Of a stretch of DNA of 64,000 bases, positions 27,507-35,900 are shown piece after piece (positions within the stretch are counted from its first letter, which is position 1; every line of letters starts with the position of its first letter). This DNA comes from Pseudomonas migulae. Its GTDB lineage: Bacteria > Pseudomonadota > Gammaproteobacteria > Pseudomonadales > Pseudomonadaceae. The stretch covers positions 3,460,501 through 3,524,500 of the forward strand of contig NZ_JALJWR010000001.1 in the NCBI RefSeq assembly GCF_024169315.1, written 5' to 3'. A program made the translations under genes and the position numbers. The notes under the pieces are model-generated. The model was not told where the DNA came from and did no database searches. It saw only the letters and a program-made list of their open reading frames with translations.

Positions 27507-28357
27507 GAGCGCTCTCCTCGATACAGATCGCGAACCACTGACGGTTCAATTTGCGGCGCGGCGTCCAGACGGGCCAGCCGTTGCAGGAACAGATCGGCCT
27601 GACGACTGCGTTGTTGCGCCGGCAAGCCCTGTTGCAGCAACCCGCTGACCTGCTGCTGAATCTGTGCCACGTCGTCAGCGACAAAACAGTCCACCAAGCC
27701 ACTGGCAAAACGCTGCTCGCCACCGGTCAGGCTCCAGATGAAAGGACGGTCGCGGGAGTCGTATTCCTCAAGCCCGGCTTCCTGTTCGATCACTTGCGGG
27801 CCGTTCAGGCCAAGGCGCGCTTCCTGGGTCACCAGCAAATAGCTGCATAACCCGGCGGCAATCGACATCCCGCCAAAGCAACCCACGCTTCCGGCGACGA
27901 CACCGACCACCGGTTGGTATTGGCGCAAATCGACAATCGCCGCATGAATATCGGCAATCGCCGCCAGCCCGAGGTTGGCTTCCTGCAACCGCACGCCGCC
28001 GGTTTCCAGCAGCAACACGGCGCGGGTCGGAGTGCCGTTGCGGTTGTCCTCAGCGGCCAGCTCCAGTGCGCCGGCAATCTTTGCCCCGCCGACTTCGCCG
28101 AGGCTGCCGCCCTGAAACGCGCCTTCGATGGCCGCGATGACCACCGGCAAACCGCCGATGCTGCCTTTGGCAATCACCACGCCGTCATCGGCTTGCGGCA
28201 CCACGCCCTGGCGCGACAGCCACGGCGACATGACCCGTTGAAACGGATCGAGCAGTTCACGGAAAGTGTCGGCATCGAGCAAGACTCTCGCCCGTTGCCG
28301 CGCGCCGAGTTCGATGAAGCTGCGTCTTTGTAGGTATGGCTGGAGGAGATCAGTCAT
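27503..28357 (-). CDS. mdcD: malonate decarboxylase beta subunit
   Basis: Protein of 284 residues with the same carboxyltransferase-type fold as MdcE, forming the decarboxylase active site with it. SFIELGARQRARVLLDADTF opens the domain; the oxyanion-type Gly loops are GGSLGEVGGAKIAGALE and GSVGCFGGMSIAAGLC. The ATG at 28357 overlaps the mdcC end by eight bases (ATGACTGA); the longer open frame is the antisense of mdcC. Confidence 0.94.
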   Translation of the reverse strand: MTDLLQPYLQRRSFIELGARQRARVLLDADTFRELLDPFQRVMSPWLSRQGVVPQADDGVVIAKGSIGGLPVVIAAIEGAFQGGSLGEVGGAKIAGALELAAEDNRNGTPTRAVLLLETGGVRLQEANLGLAAIADIHAAIVDLRQYQPVVGVVAGSVGCFGGMSIAAGLCSYLLVTQEARLGLNGPQVIEQEAGLEEYDSRDRPFIWSLTGGEQRFASGLVDCFVADDVAQIQQQVSGLLQQGLPAQQRSRQADLFLQRLARLDAAPQIEPSVVRDLYRGERS

Positions 28358-28649
28358 GGCCGATCTCCTCGAAGCCTTGTTCCAGACGCAAACGCACCAC
28401 GCCGGGCGTCGCACCGAAGTCGTGGATATCGATGGCCATCGCTGGCGGAGTCTGGCCATCGAACATCCGCGAAAATAGATGCTGCCAGCGTTGTTCGGCG
28501 CCATTGACCGAGGTCTGCACCTTGATGGTCAGCTTGCCGGCCTGACCCGGTTCGATCAGCACTTCCAGATCGCCCGAGCCGACACAACCCACCAGCGTGC
28601 GACCGCGTGGCGGCTGCCCGGCGGGGAATTCAAAGGATAAGGTTTCCAT
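28350..28649 (-). CDS. mdcC: malonate decarboxylase acyl carrier protein (delta subunit)
   Basis: Acyl carrier protein of 99 residues dedicated to malonate decarboxylase. The serine of VGCVGSGDLEVLIE is residue 25, the position that carries 2'-(5''-phosphoribosyl)-3'-dephospho-CoA in Klebsiella MdcC. It is not related to the pantetheine-type ACPs of fatty-acid synthesis. The start codon overlaps the mdcB stop as TGATG. Confidence 0.94.
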   Translation of the reverse strand: METLSFEFPAGQPPRGRTLVGCVGSGDLEVLIEPGQAGKLTIKVQTSVNGAEQRWQHLFSRMFDGQTPPAMAIDIHDFGATPGVVRLRLEQGFEEIGHD

Positions 28650-29506
28650 CAGAAAGCTCCGGACTCGATGCGGTCGATAAACAGGCAGGCGGCGAGTAAA
28701 TCCGCTGCACCACCGGGCGACGCATTCAATGCGATTAATTGTTCGTCCAATTCGTGCAGACGACGGCGACCGGCGAGGCTGGCACTGCCGCCGGCATCGA
28801 GTACGGCCTGGGCACCGAGTTGCATGGTGTGCAGGCCCTGTTCGCCAGCGCGGTACAGCACGCAGGTGTCGGCCAGATTGGTCATGATCGCCAGCAAGGC
28901 ATCGAGCCGGGCGTTCTGCTCTCCATGGCCAACGGCACGGCTGCGTTTGAGTTGTGGCAGCGCCCGTTGCAACACCGATGGAAAGCCCAGTTGAGCTTCT
29001 TCGCGGGCACCCCGCACGCCGTAGCGTTGGGCGACCTGGGCGCCGTGGCTGAGTGGACGTGGCGCGTATCGGTCTTCAAGTAACGCGAGGCTTGCAGCTC
29101 GCAAAGCGATGGCGCCTGCTGCAGTAGATTCAGGTTCAAGCGCGCAGGCAGTGACCAAAAGCCCCAAGGCCCAGATCGCCCCACGATGGGTGTTCACGCC
29201 GCCAGTCGTGGTGAGCATCGCTTGCTCCCCTTCCCGACCAATACGCCCGACGGCTTCGCGCAGCGGCAAACCCACTTCGCCAAACTCAATGGCCGCTTCT
29301 GCCATTTCCTTGAACGCCGGCCACAACGACAACGCCGAAGCGTGCATCAGCCCAAGGTGCAAATCAGTGTGCGCGCCGTTGCCACGACGATCGACCAGCG
29401 CCGGTTTCGGCGACAGGTCCGCTTCGTCGATCAGCGCGTCCACCGTCAGGTCCGCCAGCCGTTCGGCCAGGGTTAACGTTTTCGGTTGCAGGTTGAAGGC
29501 GTGCAT
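28649..29506 (-). CDS. mdcB: triphosphoribosyl-dephospho-CoA synthase
   Basis: Enzyme of 285 residues that makes 2'-(5''-triphosphoribosyl)-3'-dephospho-CoA from ATP and dephospho-CoA, the precursor of the MdcC prosthetic group. CitG/MdcB family segments are [37 protein letters not shown] and [16 protein letters not shown]. The ATG overlaps the mdcA stop as TAATG. Confidence 0.94.
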   Translation of the reverse strand: MHAFNLQPKTLTLAERLADLTVDALIDEADLSPKPALVDRRGNGAHTDLHLGLMHASALSLWPAFKEMAEAAIEFGEVGLPLREAVGRIGREGEQAMLTTTGGVNTHRGAIWALGLLVTACALEPESTAAGAIALRAASLALLEDRYAPRPLSHGAQVAQRYGVRGAREEAQLGFPSVLQRALPQLKRSRAVGHGEQNARLDALLAIMTNLADTCVLYRAGEQGLHTMQLGAQAVLDAGGSASLAGRRRLHELDEQLIALNASPGGAADLLAACLFIDRIESGAF

Positions 29507-31176
29507 TACCAGCTCCTGAATTTGGCGGGCGGGTTGTAGAGGCCACCGGACCACTCGACCAGATCCGCCACGCTTTTGGCGGCGAGCAATTCGCGGGTGG
29601 CGTCGGTGCGACGAATGCCGAGGTCTTCGGGCAAGGCGATCAACCCTTCGCGACGCATGCGCGCGGTGTCTTTCGGGTTGTGGCGCAGGCCGATCACGGT
29701 CACGCCGGCGACGGCGGCGATCATCGCCTGGCGTTCTTCCAGCGAACGCGCCTTGTACAGGTAGGCGATGCCTTCTTCAGTCAGCAGGTGGGTGACGTCG
29801 TCGCCGTAGATCATGATCGGCGCCAGCGGCATGCCGCTTTTCTTCGCCACTTCAATCGCGTCGAGGGTTTCGACGAAGGTCGGTTTGCCGCCCTCCTGGA
29901 AAGTCTCGACCATTTGCACCACGAGTTTTTTGCCGCGTTCCAGCATTGGCTCGGGCACGTCGGTGTGGCGCATGTCGAGCCAGGCCGGGGTGCCGTGGCG
30001 ACGACCGCGCGGGTCGTGGCCCATGTTCGGCGCGCCACCGAAACCGGCCAGGCGCCCGCGGGTCACGGTGGAGGAATGGCCGTCGCCATCGACTTGCAGG
30101 GTCGCACCGATGAACAGGTCGACCGCGTATTGCCCGGCCAGTTGGCTGAACATTCGGTTGGAGCGCAGCGAGCCGTCGCGCCCGGTGAAGAACACGTCCG
30201 GCCGCGCGGCGATGTAGTTTTCCATGCCCAGTTCGGTGCCGAAGCAATGCACGCTTTCGACCCAGCCGCTTTCGATGGCCGGGATCAAAGTCGGGTGCGG
30301 GTTGAGCGTCCAGTTGCGGCAGATCTTGCCTTTGAGACCGAGGGATTCGCCGTAGGTCGGCAGGATCAGTTCGATGGCCGCGGTGTTGAAACCGATGCCG
30401 TGGTTCAGCGACTGGACGTTGTGTTTTTCGTAGATCCCGCGGATCGCCATCATCGCCATCAGCACGTGCACAGGCTTGATGTGGCGTGGGTCGCGGGTGA
30501 ACAGCGGTTCGATGTAGAACGGCTTGTCCGCCACTACAACGAAATCGACCCAGGAGGCGGGGATGTCGACGCGTGGCAGGTCAGTAACGTCGTCCACCAG
30601 TTGGTTGACCTGAACGATGACAATGCCGTCGCTGAAAGCCGCCGGTTCGATCAGCGCCGGCGTGTCTTCCGTGCTGGCGCCGGTGTAGATATTGCCGGCG
30701 CGGTCGGCCATGAAACCAGCCGAGAGCACGACGTTGGGAATCAGGTCCACCACCAGTCGCGCATAGAGCTCGATGTAGGTGTGGATCGCGCCGATTTCCA
30801 GCAGGCCGTCTTCAAGCAATTGGCTGATGCGCAGGCTTTGGGTGCCGGCGAAGGAAAAGTCGAGCTTGCGGGCGATGCCGCGTTCAAACAGGTCCAGGTG
30901 TTCGGAGCGTCCGACGCTGGGCATGATCATGTGCAAGTCATGCAGCTTTGCCGGATCGGCTTTTGCCAGTGAGCGGGAAAGGAAATCCGCCTGTTTCTGG
31001 TTATTGCCCTCCAGCACCACACGGTCGCCGGGCAGGATCAAGGCTTCGAGCGCCGCGACAATGTTGTCGGTGGGCAGGACCACACCGTCGGCAAGGCCTT
31101 TGACCAACTCGAGACGCCGCTGCTTTTCGCTGCGCCGCCGCGTCCATCGCGAGTCGGGGGATATTGTTGTTGTCAT
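29506..31176 (-). CDS. mdcA: malonate decarboxylase alpha subunit
   Basis: Acetyl-S-ACP:malonate ACP transferase of 556 residues; it swaps acetyl for malonyl on MdcC during the catalytic cycle. It is a CoA-transferase-like protein, with [24 protein letters not shown] near the N-terminus, [25 protein letters not shown] in the middle, and [22 protein letters not shown] toward the end. First gene of the mdcABCDEGH-madLM operon. I chose ATG 31176, with GGAG five bases upstream; a GTG two codons earlier overlaps it. Confidence 0.95.
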   Translation of the reverse strand: MTTTISPDSRWTRRRSEKQRRLELVKGLADGVVLPTDNIVAALEALILPGDRVVLEGNNQKQADFLSRSLAKADPAKLHDLHMIMPSVGRSEHLDLFERGIARKLDFSFAGTQSLRISQLLEDGLLEIGAIHTYIELYARLVVDLIPNVVLSAGFMADRAGNIYTGASTEDTPALIEPAAFSDGIVIVQVNQLVDDVTDLPRVDIPASWVDFVVVADKPFYIEPLFTRDPRHIKPVHVLMAMMAIRGIYEKHNVQSLNHGIGFNTAAIELILPTYGESLGLKGKICRNWTLNPHPTLIPAIESGWVESVHCFGTELGMENYIAARPDVFFTGRDGSLRSNRMFSQLAGQYAVDLFIGATLQVDGDGHSSTVTRGRLAGFGGAPNMGHDPRGRRHGTPAWLDMRHTDVPEPMLERGKKLVVQMVETFQEGGKPTFVETLDAIEVAKKSGMPLAPIMIYGDDVTHLLTEEGIAYLYKARSLEERQAMIAAVAGVTVIGLRHNPKDTARMRREGLIALPEDLGIRRTDATRELLAAKSVADLVEWSGGLYNPPAKFRSW

Positions 31177-31289
31177 GACCACTCCACGGGTTCGCTGTCG
31201 TGGGGGTCACCTTAGGAGTGTTGGGTGGGGGCATCAATCAAGCAGAGCGACGGATCGTTACGGTCAGGGTAATGGTTGAACCGGCCGCC

Positions 31290-31365
31290 GCCATCGCGAG
31301 CAGGCTCGCACATTGGATTTGCGGCGTACACACCCCTGTGGGAGCGAGCCTGCTCGCGATGGGGC
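31290..31365. repeat. REPIN
   Basis: Inverted REP arms with core ATCGCGAGCAGGCTCGCACA and TGTGGGAGCGAGCCTGCTCG. The CAGGCTCG core is a subtype seen only here in the window. Confidence 0.82.
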
Positions 31366-31469
31366 CAGAACAATCCCCGCCGATTTCAATGCCGGAGTGC
31401 AATGATCGATAAGTCCCAAAATAGGACCGATCGGTCCCTTCTCGGGAATCTTCAGGCCAGCGCAGAAAC

Positions 31470-31620
31470 CTTTGTGGCGAGGGGGCTTGTCGGAATGCCG
31501 CATCACCCCGTTCGGCCGCGCAGCAGTCGTAAAACATTGTGCTCGGTGTACCTGATACACCTCGGTTGCAGGTATTGGGGCTGCTTCGCAACCCAACGGG
31601 GGCAAGCCCCCTCGCCACAG
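31470..31620. repeat. long intergenic inverted repeat (GTGGCGAGGGGGCTTG family)
   Basis: TTGTGGCGAGGGGGCTTG near 31472 pairs with CAAGCCCCCTCGCCACAG at 31603-31620. The inner GGGGCTGCTTCGCAACCCAA matches the copies at 503 and 17640. With the REPIN before it and the leader after it, this accounts for most of the 819-base gap between mdcA and the DUF6124 gene. The rest (31177-31289) should hold the mdcA promoter, for which I see no clear hexamers. Confidence 0.8.
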
Positions 31621-31759
31621 GGTCCGACAGACTGAGGTTTTGTGTTTAAAAGTTTGTCCGCAGGAACGGTGTGAGGCTACGCAGTCTGGCGTCGCTGCCT
31701 ACAGCAATGCCGGAACCCGCCGACTGGTGCGGTTTTGCGTTGATCTTTATCGTTTGTGT

Positions 31760-31988
31760 GTCGCTGCCAATTCAGCGACCGGGATTGGAAACCCCGACGA
31801 GTAAACGGCGTGAAAGCGCCACTCATGACGTATGCTTGCGCACCTTAAAGTGTGCACTCCGTTATGGCGGCTGTGCGCGGGAGACCTTCGGGTCAACCGG
31901 GTTGCCGTTTCCCGGGTTTCCAGCCTGCGTACAGCTGCCACCCCTTCGTTCGGAAACCGAAAGGGCCAGCTCCAAAACATAAGCGGAG
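31760..31988 (+). ncRNA. candidate structured RNA leader of the DUF6124 gene
   Basis: The 235 bases before the start codon hold at least six consecutive hairpins. They are GTCGCTG/CAGCGAC (31760-31779), CGGG/CCCG (31780-31796), GCGCAC/GTGTGC (31838-31855), GACC-TTCG-GGTC with a UUCG tetraloop (31883-31894), CCGGG/CCCGG (31897-31915), and a compound stem of AGCTG/CAGCT (31933-31971) enclosing CCCT/AGGG and TTCGG-AAA-CCGAA. The last stem ends 14 bases before the GGAG ribosome binding site. The dense, ordered pairing suggests a regulatory leader or independent RNA. I cannot name an Rfam family. An open frame of 103 codons (31671-31982) overlaps it but looks incidental. Confidence 0.5.
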
Positions 31989-31995
31989 ATTCACT

Positions 31996-32373
31996 ATGTT
32001 CAAACCAACTCCCAACCCGCCGGAAACCGACACCGGTTCCGATGCATCCCTCGAAGCCGAAAAACTCAAGGAAGCCGCCGACCGCGCCTTCCCCCACTAC
32101 TTCCCGTCACTCCACGAACGACCGGCCAAGCGCCGTAAATCCAAGCTCTTCACCGTCTCCCCCGATATCGATACCGAAGCCCTTCTGACCAATGCCTCCG
32201 AAGACCTGCTGTCCATCAGCGCCATTGCTGCCGAACTGGCGGACGATGTGGAAGGCTCATGCCGCTCTATAGCTTTGGCCCTCAGCCGAATGGCCGATGG
32301 GGTGCAGTTGTTGGTGGAGCGGGCGCTGGATCACCATGAGGTGTTGCAGATGAAGGCTCGGCCCGGGGTTTAA
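31996..32373 (+). CDS. DUF6124 family protein
   Basis: Small protein of 125 residues. It opens MFKPTPNPPETD, the signature start of the Pseudomonas DUF6124 family, followed by KLKEAADRAFPHY, a basic linker (KRRKSK) and LFTVSPDIDTEALLTNASEDLLSISAIAAELADD...RSIALALSRMADGVQLLVERALD, two predicted amphipathic helices. Function unknown; such proteins are short, often multicopy in one genome and largely limited to pseudomonads. No signal peptide or membrane segment. I chose ATG 31996, with GGAG seven bases upstream, over the open extension to 31852, because the extension lies in the structured leader. Confidence 0.82.
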   Translation: MFKPTPNPPETDTGSDASLEAEKLKEAADRAFPHYFPSLHERPAKRRKSKLFTVSPDIDTEALLTNASEDLLSISAIAAELADDVEGSCRSIALALSRMADGVQLLVERALDHHEVLQMKARPGV

Positions 32374-32401
32374 CAGTGAGGTCTTTGGTAAGTTGAAGGC
32401 C

Positions 32402-32484
32402 GCCTTCGCGGGCAAGCCTCGCTCCTACACGGTTTTGTGCACGCCGCAGATCCAATGCAGGAGCGAGGCTTGCCCGCGAAGGGG
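32402..32484. repeat. REPIN
   Basis: Inverted arms CTTCGCGGGCAAGCCTCGCT and complement (AGGCTTGC subtype) between the convergent DUF6124 and chpC genes. Confidence 0.88.
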
Positions 32485-32489
32485 GCGTG

Positions 32490-32945
32490 TCAGACTAACC
32501 CGGCACTCACCAACAATTCCTCCAGCGCCAACAAATCCGGCACCTTCGCCACTTGATCCCCCACCTGCACCGCGGCCTTTTCCAGCGCACACAACGGCAC
32601 ATCCACATAGCTCAGCTGGCTATCAAGCTTGTAAGAGCGAGGGATCCCCTGCACCAGCAGCGCGATGAATTTCAGCTCCGGCCGCCCGCCCAGCGCATTG
32701 AGAATCACAATCCGCGCCCGTTCGCCGATGACGATTTTCTGCCCACAGGCCGACTCGAAGCTCAGCAACGGAATCTGCCGGTCTCGCCACGTTACCCGCC
32801 CCAGGTACCACGGCGGCGTGTCGAGGTCGAAGGCGCTGGGTTGGTAATCAATAAGCTCCGCAACTGCGACGTTGGGCAAGATCAGATTACGGTCGGCCAA
32901 GGGCAGCAGCAGCCCGGTAAGGTTGCTGGTGCGGTGTTCAAGCAT
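32490..32945 (-). CDS. chpC: CheW-domain chemotaxis adaptor ChpC
   Basis: Single CheW-like domain protein of 151 residues: LTGLLLPLADRNLILPNVAVAELIDY, then WYLGRVTWRDRQIPLLSFE, the usual strand pattern. CheW adaptors link receptor and kinase; in P. aeruginosa ChpC is the second adaptor of the Chp system. The ATG at 32945 overlaps the chpA end by eight bases, so the chpB methylesterase gene that separates the two in P. aeruginosa is absent. It is the last gene of the leftward pilGHIJ-chpA-chpC operon. Confidence 0.9.
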   Translation of the reverse strand: MLEHRTSNLTGLLLPLADRNLILPNVAVAELIDYQPSAFDLDTPPWYLGRVTWRDRQIPLLSFESACGQKIVIGERARIVILNALGGRPELKFIALLVQGIPRSYKLDSQLSYVDVPLCALEKAAVQVGDQVAKVPDLLALEELLVSAGLV

Positions 32946-35900
32946 GGGTTTTGCTCCACAGCGCGATGCTTTCAAGCAGCACCGATTCCTGGTACGGCTT
33001 GCCGAGGTAGTCGTTGACGCCGATGGCCATGGCGCGGTCGCGGTGTTTCTGGCCGGTGCGGGAGGTGATCATGATGATCGGCAGATGCTGCAAACGCTCA
33101 TCCGCACGCACTTGCGTCGCCACTTCGAAACCGTCCATGCGCGGCATTTCAATGTCCAGCAGCATCAGGTCCGGCAGGTGATCTTCGAGCAGCAACATGG
33201 CATCGACGCCGTCCTTGGCGGTCAGCACGTTCATGCCGTGGCGCTCGAGCAAACGGCTGGTGACCTTGCGCACGGTGACCGAGTCGTCGACCACCAATAC
33301 CAGCAACGGCTTGTGCGGTTCGGATTCTGCGTCCTGGATCAGCGGTTGTTGCGGCACCCGCGCCTGCATCGCACGGATCGGCGCCAACAGATCGAGAATC
33401 AGCACCACCCGACCATCGCCGAGGATCGTCGCCCCGGACAAGCCCTGCACCGCCGCAAACTGCGGGCCGAGGCTTTTCACCACGATCTCCCGGGTGCCAG
33501 CCATGGCATCGACCTGCACCGCGATGTGCCGTTCGTTGCATTGCACCAGCAACACCGGCAACGGCAGGCTCTGGCCCAGCAGTTTCGGGCGGGTGCTGGT
33601 TTTCAGCAGCTCGCCGAGGTAGCACAGTTCATAGTGCTGCCCGGCGTATTTGTAGGTCGGCGGATCGAGCCGGTAATGCCCTTCGAGTTCGTTGGGCAGC
33701 ACACGCACGATACCGTCGATGGTGTTCAACGGAATTGCATATTGGTCCTCACCGCACTGCACCATCAGCGCCCGGTTGACCGACACGGTGAACGGCAGCC
33801 GAATGCGGAAATGCACGCCCTGCCCCGGCACCGAGTCGATGCTCATGCTGCCGCCCAGCTGTCGCACCTCTTCATGGACCACGTCCATGCCGACGCCGCG
33901 CCCGGAAATCTGGGTGATTTTTTCGGCCGTGGAGAACCCCGGTTGCAGGATGAATTGCAGCACGTCGCGGTCACTGATATCGCTGTCCGGGGCGAGTAAT
34001 CCGCGCTTGATCGCTTTGCGCCGTACCGCGTCCAGCGGCACACCGGCGCCGTCGTCGCGGATGTCGAAAATGATGTCGCCGCCCTCGCGGGACAGGTCGA
34101 GGGTGATTCGCCCTTGCGCCGGTTTACCGGCCGCTATGCGCGCCTCCGTGGATTCCAGGCCGTGGTCGACGGCGTTGCGCAGCATGTGCTCCAGCGGCGC
34201 GGCCATGCGTTCGAGGACGTTGCGATCCATCTCGCCCTCGGCGTTGCCGACGATGAATTCCACGTCCTTGCCCAGTTCGCTGGAGACCTGGCGAACGATG
34301 CGTTTCAAGCGTGGCAACATCCGCTCGAACGGCACCATGCGCGTACGCATCAAGCCTTCCTGCAACTCGGTGTTGATGCGGCCCTGCTGTTGCAGCAGGT
34401 TCTCCGCGTCCTGGTTGCGCCGGTCGAGGGTTTCCTTGAGATCGAGCAGGTCGGAGGCGGATTCGAACAACGCCCGCGACAGTTGCTGCAACTGCGAGTG
34501 GCGGTCCATCTCCAGCGGGTCGAATTCTTCATAGCCCGAGCGTTCGGCATCGACTTGCTGGCGGCTGAGAATCCGCCCCTGGGTTTCGGTATCGAGCCGG
34601 CGCAACTGATCGCGCATGCGCTCGATGGTGGTTTCCATCTCGTTCAACGCCACACGCGCATCGTTGACCTGCTGTTCGATACGGCCACGGAAGATCGAGG
34701 TTTCGCCCGCCAGGTTGACCAGATCGTCGAGCAGTTCTGCCGAGACCTTGACCATGTCGGCACCGGCATCGACTTGGGGTGCAAGCGGTTCGACCTTGGG
34801 TGCAACCGGTGCGGCCACCGAGGCTTCCAGCACCTCCGGGTGGCTGAAATTGCGGATCGCATCGATCAGTTGATCGGCTGGCGGCAACGGTTGACCGGCG
34901 CGGGTGGCGTCGAGCATTTGCGCCAGTCGGTCATGGCTGCTTTGCAACAGTCCGAACAGCGCTGCCGTCGGTTTCAGCGTCCCGGCGGTCAAGCCTTCGT
35001 AGAGAAATTCCAGTTCATGGGCGAGGTCGCCGATCGGCCCGATTTCCACCATCCGCGCGCCACCCTTGAGGGTGTGCAGGTCGCGCAGCAGGGTTTCCAT
35101 TTCCTGACGATTGGAAGGTTCGGCCTGCCAGCGCACCAGCGCCGCGCCGGAGTTTTCGATGATGTCGAAACCTTCCTCGAGAAAGATTTCCAGCAGCTCC
35201 GGATCATGCCCGGGCGAATCCTCGGCCCGTGCAGCGTCGACGGCTTCGGGCGCATTGGCATTGCCTTGGCGGAACTCGCGAATGGCCTCGATCAGCTCAC
35301 CCGGATCACCCAGCGGTTTCTGGTGCTGTAATTGCTCAAGCAACTGAGCCAGTCGGTCATGGCTTTGTTGCAGCAGGTGCGCCAACCCGTCGCTGTGGCT
35401 ATAGCGGCGATCGACAAGACCTTCGTAAAGGCTTTCCAGTTCATGGGCCAGGTCACCGACCGGCTCGACCTCGGCCATCCGCGCACCACCCTTGAGCGTG
35501 TGCAAATCCCGCTGCAACGACAACAGCGGCGCGCCGTTTTCCGGGTCATTCAGCCAACGCTGCAAGGCCTGGCCAGCGCTTTCGAGGATATCCACCGCCT
35601 CTTCGAGGAAGATCGACACGATTTCATCGTCGAGCTCAACAGCGCGGTCCTCTGTAGGAGCGAGCTTGCTCGCGATGGACGTTAACGATGACGCGTGCTC
35701 ATCAGACAAACGTGACGCCTGTGGGTTCTTCGCGAGCAAGCTCGCTCCTACAGGGGGTAGCGTGCGTTCAAGTTCGGCGGTGGCGTCGCCCAGTTCGCGA
35801 ATGCTCAGGGTGCGGCTGCCGTCACTGCGAATCAGGCCCATGGCCGCCGGGTCGAGGCTCTCGTCGAGCAAGCCGCGCAAGGCCCGGATGCGCTCCGGTT

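Noticed and set aside
31177..31289. Possible mdcA promoter or MdcR site
   Set aside because: I could not find a convincing -35/-10 pair or LysR-type inverted repeat, so none is reported.
31671..31982. 103-codon frame in the DUF6124 leader
   Set aside because: No ribosome site, no recognisable family, and it spans all the hairpins; RNA structure explains the region better. Kept as a minor possibility of a leader peptide.
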